A DNA stretch of 64,000 nt, taken from positions 620,001-684,000 of the forward strand of contig CAZHMD010000001.1 in the NCBI GenBank assembly GCA_964533735.1. The letters are read 5' to 3'. Shown here in pieces: positions 8,589-15,401 of the stretch; positions within the stretch are counted from its first letter, which is position 1; every line of letters starts with the position of its first letter. Both the position numbers and the translations under genes were made by a program. This DNA comes from UBA6107 sp964533735. Its GTDB lineage: Bacteria > Chloroflexota > Anaerolineae > Anaerolineales > Anaerolineaceae. Below the pieces are notes generated by a model. The model made no database searches and was not told where the DNA came from. It saw only the letters and a list, made by a program, of their open reading frames with translations.

Positions 8589-9326
8589 TTAGCGTAACGT
8601 TTCGCGCAGGCTCTGCACCTGGTTGACGACCGATCCATCAATCACTTTATCACCTACGCGCAGTATCAGTCCACCCAGGATGTTGGGGTCAACGTGAAAA
8701 ATCACTTTAGCATCTGAGCCCAGTTTCTTCATCACGTCGCCGGTCACTTTTTTCTTCTCGGCATCCGTTAAAGGCAGTGCACTGGTCACTTCGGCATCCG
8801 TACCGCTCATTTCAGCGCCTTCAAGTACAATCACCTTGCCGGAGCTGATGCCTGAGAAAAACTCATCAACCAGCGCGTGCTGTCGTTTCTCATCCAAAGT
8901 CTCGCCAATGATTCTCTGCGCGGCAGCGATGGCAAGCGCAGAAACATGTACGCGTAATTCATTTAATGCGCGTTCCTTCTCAGTTTCGATCTCAACCAAT
9001 CCAGCTTTGCGGGTATTCGCCATTTCCACTTCGGCGGTCTGGCGCACGTCGCGGTTGGCAGCCTCAGCTTTTTCTGTGGCTTCGCGGATCATCTGGGCGG
9101 CTTTGGCTTGTGTTTCTGCCATTAAGGCATCGGCGTCTTTTTCCGCGTTGGCGCGTGCTTCAGCTGCGATGCGGGCGTCTTCCAGCCCTTTGTCGATCTT
9201 TTCGCGCCGGTTATGCAGCGCGTTCATCAATGGTTTGTAGACCCACGCAGATAACACCACCATGATGATGGCAAAATTGAGAATCTGAACGATCAGAAAC
9301 CCTAGGTTTAGTCCTAATTTATCCAA
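8589..9326 (-). CDS. atpF: ATP synthase subunit b fused to the C-terminal domain of subunit delta
   Basis: A 245-residue peripheral-stalk protein. Residues 1-30 form the subunit b membrane anchor. Residues 30-165 are the long charged b-type coiled coil. After about residue 175 the chain matches the C-terminal domain of subunit delta (SALPLTDAEKK, then HVDPNILGGLILRVGDKVI and DGSVVNQVQSLRETL). Standard separate subunits are about 165 and 180 residues. The roughly 105-residue N-terminal helical domain of delta, which caps the F1 alpha subunits, is missing. TTG start with AAGGAG upstream; the frame has no better ATG. It is last in the Fo operon. Mycobacteria have a different, full-length b-delta fusion. 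Confidence 0.88.
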   Translation of the reverse strand: MDKLGLNLGFLIVQILNFAIIMVVLSAWVYKPLMNALHNRREKIDKGLEDARIAAEARANAEKDADALMAETQAKAAQMIREATEKAEAANRDVRQTAEVEMANTRKAGLVEIETEKERALNELRVHVSALAIAAAQRIIGETLDEKRQHALVDEFFSGISSGKVIVLEGAEMSGTDAEVTSALPLTDAEKKKVTGDVMKKLGSDAKVIFHVDPNILGGLILRVGDKVIDGSVVNQVQSLRETLR

Positions 9327-9347
9327 GTTGAACTCCTTATGCCCGGC

Positions 9348-9584
9348 TTAAAGAACGAACAGCATCAGGAATGCGATGACCAGGCAGTAAATGGCAATGG
9401 CTTCTGAGAAGGCGATGCCGAGGATCATGTTGGTCAGAAGGTTGCCGTAGGTATCCGGGTTTCTCGCCATACCTTCCAGGGCTCCCTGCACGCTCAAGCC
9501 AATGCCGATGCCTGCACCTAAAGCGCCGATCATGGCAAGACCTGCACCGATAAATTTTGCTGCCAGAACAATATCACCAGTCAT
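9348..9584 (-). CDS. atpE: ATP synthase subunit c
   Basis: A 78-residue hairpin of two membrane helices forming the Fo rotor ring. The loop ARNPD and the ion-binding glutamate E61 in GIAFSEAIAIY are present. The residues that coordinate sodium in Na+-type rings appear absent: I28 stands where Ilyobacter has Gln and A62 where it has Ser. Proton coupling is therefore likely. GAGGAGG lies upstream of the ATG. Located between atpB and the b-delta gene, the normal order. Confidence 0.96.
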   Translation of the reverse strand: MTGDIVLAAKFIGAGLAMIGALGAGIGIGLSVQGALEGMARNPDTYGNLLTNMILGIAFSEAIAIYCLVIAFLMLFVL

Positions 9585-9621
9585 AATTCACAGCCTCCTC
9601 AAAGGAAATGATTGCACTTCT

Positions 9622-10593
9622 CTACGCGTGCTCTTCTTCTGCGCCGTGACCCTGGGTCGCCTGCGCCATGAAGACCATGGTGAGCATCCCGAACACGAAC
9701 GCCTGGATTAACCCGATAAATAACTCGAACATCATGATCATCGACGGCATGAAAACCGGGATCATCACCCCGATTAAAGCCAGCAATACCATGCCGGCAA
9801 ACATATTGCCAAACAACCTGAATCCAAACGAAAGGATTTTCGAGAACTCGGATATGGTTTCAAGCAGTCCCACCAGTAGATCCATGAAACCAAAGAAGGG
9901 TTTCTTGAACATGGTGCTGGTGTTGATAAATTTACCAAAATACCTGAATCCCTGGGCTTGCACGCCGATCACCTGCGTCATCACCACCGAGATCAATGCC
10001 AGCGCCACTGTAAAGTTGAGGTCGGTTGAGAGTGCGCGCGCAAACGGTGTGACCACGTAACCATCCTGCTCGACTTTTTGATTGAGAACTGTGAACCAGT
10101 TCCCGCCCAGTGCCTGGATTTCATAACCGTGTTCCGAGTGGTGCATCAGCCCGATGGTTTCAAAACCGGGTAGAAGTTTTATTAAATTCGCAAAAAGTAC
10201 CACGATCATGATCGTGGCAAACCATGGGAATATCTTCTTCGCGAACTTGCCGGCAGTGGATTCAGTGAGGTTGTAAAGCACTTCGAGCAGCATTTCAAAA
10301 CCGCCTGCCACACCCTTGGGTGCCACAGGATCCTTTTTCGCACCTTTCCGAACCATCAGCGCTACAGCGATGATCACCACATCCATCAGCAGCATGGCGA
10401 CCATCGTGTTGGTGATCCTGAATTCACCCAGGATAGGCAGTGTGAACAAGGGTTCGGTGGTGAGGAATTCCGGCGCTACTTGGATATGCGGTTGAACCGG
10501 TGCGATCAGGTTAGCCCCGATGGCACTCAATATGATCAAACCCAGCACAATCCAGCGTTTCTTGCCCCAGCGCCATTTACGCGTCTTTTCCAA
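9622..10593 (-). CDS. atpB: ATP synthase subunit a
   Basis: A 323-residue multi-spanning Fo stator subunit that forms the ion half-channels. The essential arginine is visible in SFGFRLFGNMFAG, and the family's PWFATIMIVVLFANLIKLLPG segment is present. The N-terminus is longer and more basic than in E. coli (MEKTRKWRWGKKRW). The start is TTG at 10593 with an excellent AGGAGG upstream, and it overlaps the preceding atpZ/I-like gene by 17 bases. Confidence 0.95.
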   Translation of the reverse strand: MEKTRKWRWGKKRWIVLGLIILSAIGANLIAPVQPHIQVAPEFLTTEPLFTLPILGEFRITNTMVAMLLMDVVIIAVALMVRKGAKKDPVAPKGVAGGFEMLLEVLYNLTESTAGKFAKKIFPWFATIMIVVLFANLIKLLPGFETIGLMHHSEHGYEIQALGGNWFTVLNQKVEQDGYVVTPFARALSTDLNFTVALALISVVMTQVIGVQAQGFRYFGKFINTSTMFKKPFFGFMDLLVGLLETISEFSKILSFGFRLFGNMFAGMVLLALIGVMIPVFMPSMIMMFELFIGLIQAFVFGMLTMVFMAQATQGHGAEEEHA

Positions 10594-10882
10594 TGCCTTC
10601 CTCCTTGCCTGGATATTCTTGCGGTTTGCCGACCTTAATTTTCGCTACTGCCTTACGAACCAGGAAAATCATTGTTAATAGTGAAACTGGAATACTGGCT
10701 GCCAGCAATCCAACGGTGAACCAGGGTTTCGTATCAAAGCGTTCATCCAGCGCCAGCCCGCCAAAAACTGCTGCCAGGATGATCACCAGCGTGAGCACGC
10801 CGACCTGCCCCACGAGCGCGGCAATCACCAGGTTCCTGGTATTTCCTTTTTTTTCTGTGTCGTGCAATTCAGGAACCGGCAT
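10577..10882 (-). CDS. AtpI/AtpZ-like Fo-associated membrane protein
   Basis: A 101-residue protein with two hydrophobic segments (residues 19-45 and 54-75) and charged ends, encoded first in the Fo operon. Position, size and the FGGLALDERFDTKPWFTVG segment fit the AtpI/AtpZ family, proteins that assist c-ring assembly or Mg2+/Ca2+ movement. The second helix is followed by a basic tail. No ribosome binding site is visible before the ATG; instead a TATAAT box lies only eight bases upstream, so the transcript may be leaderless. Assignment between AtpI and AtpZ is uncertain. Confidence 0.7.
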   Translation of the reverse strand: MPVPELHDTEKKGNTRNLVIAALVGQVGVLTLVIILAAVFGGLALDERFDTKPWFTVGLLAASIPVSLLTMIFLVRKAVAKIKVGKPQEYPGKEEGIGKDA

Positions 10883-10890
10883 AATAAAAA

Positions 10891-10896
10891 ATTATA
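10891..10896 (-). promoter_or_regulatory. Extended -10 promoter of the Fo operon
   Basis: On the minus strand TGT-TATAAT lies in the 46-base gap between nuoN and the atpZ/I-like gene. No good -35 box is present (TTTCTC at the expected distance). The start of transcription would fall at or within two bases of the ATG (10882). Confidence 0.55.
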
Positions 10897-10928
10897 ACAT
10901 ACCCATAAAAATTGAGAAATTTTCCGAT

Positions 10929-12383
10929 TTATCTCAACCCCATCGCTGCCAGGGAAGCAAGATCAAACCAGGGGGTCAGGATGACTCCCAGCACCACTAT
11001 TGCCAGCAAACACACTCCCAGTCCAATTGCCCATAAGACCGGTATCGGTGTGGAGGTGAAATCGCCTTTGGGTTCATCCACGTACATTAATTTAAGAATG
11101 CGCAGGTAATAGTAAAGTGCGATGACTGAATTGAGTATGCCCACGATCGCCAGCCATGCCATATCAGCCTCAACGGCTGCGCCAAAAACCAACAGCTTGG
11201 CAAAGAACCCGGCAAAAGGTGGGATTCCCCCTAGCGAGAGAAGCCCCATCAATATGCCAAATGCGAGTACCGGGGATCGTTTATGCAGCCCTGCAAACGC
11301 GCTCAAATCTGCCGTGCCCGATACCCTTTCTACCCAGCCGATCGTGGCGAATAATGCCAGGTTGGTCACCAGGTATGCCATCAGGTAGTAAACTACGGCT
11401 GTGTTTCCAAACTGCGTTCCCGTCGCCACGCCGATTAGCATATATCCGGCTTGCGCGATGGAGGAATAAGCCAGCAACCGCTTGAAGTTCTTTTGCGAGA
11501 TCGCCACCAGGTTGCCCAGGAACATGCTTGCCGTTGCCAGCAAAGCGATCAACAAGTGCAGCGTATTGGTGTGTTCAAATCCAATCAATATGGCCACCAA
11601 CCGCAAAATGATGGCGAACCCTGCCGCCTTTGAAGCCGTGGAGAGATACCCGGCAACCGGGGTTGGGGCTCCCTCGTACACATCCGGTGCCCAGAAGTGG
11701 AATGGAACAGCGCTGATCTTGAAGGTAAAGCCTGCAAGAACCAGCAAGACGCCCGCAAGCAATCCGGCCGTTGGAGTTACAGCAACAACAATGGATGTGT
11801 ACAGCTCATTGATCCTGGTTGTCCCGGTCATGCCGTAGAGGATACTAAAACCGAAAAGCATGATCGCGGACGCCATTGCCCCAAAGAGAAAATACTTGAT
11901 CCCGGCTTCCACTGATTTTTCATCACGGATCTTTACACCCGCCAGAACATACAACGGGATCGAAGCGGTCTCGATTGCCAGGAAGAGCATGATCAGATCC
12001 CCCGCGGATGCCATGAAGGACATGCCGATGGCGGAAAAGACCAGCAGCGCATAAAATTCCGGTCGATCCTTGATGGTCTCGTCGGTGGATGCAAAGGCAG
12101 CCGTCAGGCTCACGCCAGCCAAAAAGAGGATGCGGAATAGGAATCCGGTGTAATCCAGCCGCAGCATTCCACCCCACAGGAACTGCACTTCCTCCCCGGG
12201 CATGGAGAAGAAAAACGCCAGCACCAGCACGATCGCACTGCCAATCGCTGTAATGCGCCCCAGGCAGCAATTGATGTTCTCCTTTTTTAACAGACTGAGC
12301 GTGAGCAGTAACCCGGCCAGGAACAATAAACCGATTTCGGGGAGGATTGCCAGGAAGATGTCAGATGTAAAAAAGCGCATCAT
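10929..12383 (-). CDS. nuoN: NADH-quinone oxidoreductase subunit N
   Basis: A 484-residue antiporter-like membrane subunit of complex I. Fourteen or so membrane helices are apparent. The functional lysine of the proton-channel helix is in GFTFKISAVPFHFWAPD, and further conserved segments are AIETASIPLYVLAG and YSSIAQAGYMLIG. The ATG overlaps the stop codon of the second nuoM as ATGA, so translation is coupled. Last gene of the nuo cluster; the Fo operon starts 46 bases downstream. Confidence 0.95.
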   Translation of the reverse strand: MMRFFTSDIFLAILPEIGLLFLAGLLLTLSLLKKENINCCLGRITAIGSAIVLVLAFFFSMPGEEVQFLWGGMLRLDYTGFLFRILFLAGVSLTAAFASTDETIKDRPEFYALLVFSAIGMSFMASAGDLIMLFLAIETASIPLYVLAGVKIRDEKSVEAGIKYFLFGAMASAIMLFGFSILYGMTGTTRINELYTSIVVAVTPTAGLLAGVLLVLAGFTFKISAVPFHFWAPDVYEGAPTPVAGYLSTASKAAGFAIILRLVAILIGFEHTNTLHLLIALLATASMFLGNLVAISQKNFKRLLAYSSIAQAGYMLIGVATGTQFGNTAVVYYLMAYLVTNLALFATIGWVERVSGTADLSAFAGLHKRSPVLAFGILMGLLSLGGIPPFAGFFAKLLVFGAAVEADMAWLAIVGILNSVIALYYYLRILKLMYVDEPKGDFTSTPIPVLWAIGLGVCLLAIVVLGVILTPWFDLASLAAMGLR

Positions 12384-13855
12384 GCACCTCCCAGTAACGC
12401 CAGGATATGGCTAACACCTGCCTGGATGGTTGGTGTCAGTACTGATGGTACCAGGCCGATCAGGATCATTAATCCCGATAAGCCGATCACCACCACTTTA
12501 TCCCGCAGGGTGATGTCGCTCAATCCGGGCTTGATCGCCTCCGGCGTTTCGCCAAAGAACACCCTCCGCACAACCAGCAGAATATATGCCGCTGTCACCA
12601 CGATGGAAATGGCAGAAACAATTGCGGAAACCGGGTAAGTCTTCCACGCGCCAAGATAAATCGGCATCTCCGCCACAAAGCCGGAGAAACCGGGCATCCC
12701 CATGGATACCAGGCCGCCAACCACAAATCCGAACATGGCGATGGGCATGTGTTTATACAAACCGCCTAACTCTCCCAGGTTGCGCGTGTGCGCCCTGTCG
12801 TAGACCATTCCAACGATAGAAAAGAAGAGTGCTGTCATAATACCGTGAGAGAACATTTGCAGCCCGGCACCGGTCAGCCCTTCAGGGGTCAGCGTGGCAA
12901 ATCCGATAAAGACCAGTCCCATGTGAGAAACTGAGGAAAAACCGATGACGTATTTGAAATCTGTTTGGATCATTGCGATGAAGGCGCCGTAAACCACATT
13001 GATCGTTGCCAGGATGATAACCAGTGGTGCCCAAAAGCGCATACCATCTGGCAGGAGCATCAACCCGGCTCGCAGTGCCGCAAAGGCTCCCACCTTCATT
13101 TCAACCCCCGCCAGCAGCATGGAAACTGCTGTGGGTGCCGCCACATGTCCATCCGGTGCCCAACTGTGGAAGGGGAATAAACCGCCTAATATGCCGAAGC
13201 CGATGAAGATGAAGGGGAACCACAGTTGTTGGAATTGCAGCGCAAATCCGGCTTGTTCCAGTTCAAGCAGGTTGAAGGTGTGCAGTCCAGACTGGAAGTA
13301 AACCGCCAGTACGCCCACCAGTGCCAGCACCGAGCCCAGGAAGAGGTACAGGGTAAGTTTCATCCCGCCGTATTCTTTGGTCTTGGGGGATCCCCACATT
13401 ACGATCATCAAATACTTCGGGAAAACCGCCAGTTCAAAGAAAAAGAATAGTTGGAACAGGTCCAGTGATGCAAAAACGCCGAATACACTCGCAGCCAGGA
13501 ACATCAGGAAGGCGAAATATTCTCTGGCGCGGTCTTCTGTAGCCCAGGTAACCAGCACGCCCGCGAGCACGATGATGCCTGCCATCAGTTCCAGTGCCAC
13601 ACTGATGCCGTCCACACCCATATGGTAGGAAATGCCCAGAGCCGGCATCCAGTCCATTTTTTCAATAAACTGATATCCCGCACTCACCTTGTTATAAGAA
13701 AGGAAGAGAAACAGCGAAATGGCGAAAGTAACCAGTGAGACACACAGCGCAATCCAGCGCATCAGGTTGCGTTTGGCTGCAGGGATCACCAGCAGCACAA
13801 TGCCGGCAATGAGCGGGAGGAGAACCAGGAGGCTTAACCAGGGTATGACCATCAT
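12380..13855 (-). CDS. nuoM: NADH-quinone oxidoreductase subunit M, second diverged copy
   Basis: A 491-residue antiporter-like complex I subunit, the second of two tandem NuoM proteins. The entry FPFHSWAPDGHVAAPTAVSM is typical of NuoM, and the glutamate of FFFELAVFPKYL is kept. The channel lysine found in the first copy (AIKVPVWPFH) is replaced: the aligned stretch reads GFGILGGLFPFH, with Leu at the Lys position. The start chosen is ATG 13855 with GAGGAG upstream; ATG 13864, overlapping the previous stop, is the alternative. Ends in an ATGA overlap with nuoN. Confidence 0.9.
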   Translation of the reverse strand: MMVIPWLSLLVLLPLIAGIVLLVIPAAKRNLMRWIALCVSLVTFAISLFLFLSYNKVSAGYQFIEKMDWMPALGISYHMGVDGISVALELMAGIIVLAGVLVTWATEDRAREYFAFLMFLAASVFGVFASLDLFQLFFFFELAVFPKYLMIVMWGSPKTKEYGGMKLTLYLFLGSVLALVGVLAVYFQSGLHTFNLLELEQAGFALQFQQLWFPFIFIGFGILGGLFPFHSWAPDGHVAAPTAVSMLLAGVEMKVGAFAALRAGLMLLPDGMRFWAPLVIILATINVVYGAFIAMIQTDFKYVIGFSSVSHMGLVFIGFATLTPEGLTGAGLQMFSHGIMTALFFSIVGMVYDRAHTRNLGELGGLYKHMPIAMFGFVVGGLVSMGMPGFSGFVAEMPIYLGAWKTYPVSAIVSAISIVVTAAYILLVVRRVFFGETPEAIKPGLSDITLRDKVVVIGLSGLMILIGLVPSVLTPTIQAGVSHILALLGGA

Positions 13856-13860
13856 GCTCC

Positions 13861-15390
13861 TCATAACCAGTTCATCACTGCCCGGTTGATCACTTCCATC
13901 AGCCAGGAAGGCCACAGTCCAATAGCAAGGATCAACACGATCAGGGGAGAGATAACAAGAATTTCACGCAAGTTCATATCGGTTAATTTACCTGCCCATT
14001 GTTCGTTGAGGGGTCCGTGCAGCACCAGCTTGAGCGCTTTAAGCACGTACACACCCGTAAAGAGTAATCCCAGCATGCTAATGGCTGTAAAAGCCATGAA
14101 GATCGGCCATGTGCCGCGTACGATCATGAACTCAGAGACAAAGCCGTTCAACCCCGGCAGACCGAGGGAAGCCATGGATATCAGCAGCAGGATCGAGCCA
14201 TACACCGGGAGTATGGCGTACAGTCCGCCGAAGTTGTCCAGAATTCGCGTATGGGAACGGTCGTACAACACGCCCACCAGGAAGAACATCCCGGCTGCAG
14301 TTAGCCCATGGTTGAACATTTGCAGCACGGCACCGGTGACAGCGATCGTCGCGCTCTGTTGGAGTGCCGGGTCAGGAGATCCGCCTACATACGCTGCAGC
14401 AGCTATCGCCAGCACCACGAACCCCATGTGATTGATCGAGGAGTATGCCACCAGGCGTTTGAAATCCTTTTGCGCTGATGCGGAAAAGGCACCGAAAACA
14501 ATAGCTGCCACCGCCAGCACCCCCAGCCAGATCGCGAATGTATGCGCTTCCTGCGGGAAAAGCGGCAGTACCAGGCGCAGGAACCCGTACGCGCCTAATT
14601 TCAGCAGCACGCCGGCAAGGATCATCGAGCCTGCGGTTGGCGCTTCGGTATGCGCGTCCGGCAGCCAGGTGTGGAACGGCCAAACCGGAACTTTAATCGC
14701 GAATGCGATCACAAACGCCCAGAAGATGATGGATCTCACAATATGGTTTGGAATCCCGAAGATCACGCCTTCATTTATTCCAGGCCATACTTGCAGCAGG
14801 GTCACCAGGTCAAACGTCCCGGTTAGTGCTCCTAACAGCTGGAGACCCAGCAATAACCCCAGCGAGCCTCCCATGGTGAAGAGGATGAATTTGAGCGAAG
14901 CATAATTGCGTTTTTCCCCGCCCCAGTGACTGATCAGGAAGTACATCGGCACCAGTCCGATTTCCCAGAAGACGAAGAAGATCAGCAAATCCAGGCTCAC
15001 GAAGACTCCCAGCATGCCTGTTTCCAGCAGCAGGAAGAGGATCATGAAGGCTTTAACGTGTTCCTTGATATTAAAAGCGGTCAGGATGGCGAGAGGGGTT
15101 AACAATGTGGTCAGTAGCACCATCACAAGGGATATGCCGTCAATGCCAAAATGCAGTGATGAATGGATGGCTTCAAACCAGGTAACCTGCCGCTCGAATT
15201 GGAATGCGGCAGTGGATGTGTGGTCAAAGGCAAACCACGCCCAGATGGTTAACCCTAACGGAATAAGGCTTATCCCCAGGGCGCTCCAGCGCATGGCTTG
15301 AGTCCTGCGCACCGGCAGCAGGAGCAATAATATTCCGCCAACTGCCGGGATAAAGGTTATCAGGAAAAGAATATTCAAAGGTAAACTCAT
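13861..15390 (-). CDS. nuoM: NADH-quinone oxidoreductase subunit M, first copy
   Basis: A 509-residue antiporter-like proton-pumping subunit of complex I. Conserved elements include FWEIGLVPMYFLISHWGG (channel glutamate), AFAIKVPVWPFHTWLPDAH (channel lysine) and LAGVLLKLGAYG (second lysine). The frame is open for 44 more codons upstream, but that stretch overlaps nuoL and is not NuoM-like; ATG 15390 has AGGGATGG before it. Located between nuoL and the second nuoM copy. Confidence 0.95.
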   Translation of the reverse strand: MSLPLNILFLITFIPAVGGILLLLLPVRRTQAMRWSALGISLIPLGLTIWAWFAFDHTSTAAFQFERQVTWFEAIHSSLHFGIDGISLVMVLLTTLLTPLAILTAFNIKEHVKAFMILFLLLETGMLGVFVSLDLLIFFVFWEIGLVPMYFLISHWGGEKRNYASLKFILFTMGGSLGLLLGLQLLGALTGTFDLVTLLQVWPGINEGVIFGIPNHIVRSIIFWAFVIAFAIKVPVWPFHTWLPDAHTEAPTAGSMILAGVLLKLGAYGFLRLVLPLFPQEAHTFAIWLGVLAVAAIVFGAFSASAQKDFKRLVAYSSINHMGFVVLAIAAAAYVGGSPDPALQQSATIAVTGAVLQMFNHGLTAAGMFFLVGVLYDRSHTRILDNFGGLYAILPVYGSILLLISMASLGLPGLNGFVSEFMIVRGTWPIFMAFTAISMLGLLFTGVYVLKALKLVLHGPLNEQWAGKLTDMNLREILVISPLIVLILAIGLWPSWLMEVINRAVMNWL

Positions 15391-15401
15391 GCCATCCCTG
15401 C

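Noticed and set aside
12380..15390. The two nuoM genes as one frameshifted gene
   Set aside because: Each is full length with its own start, binding site and complete set of helices.
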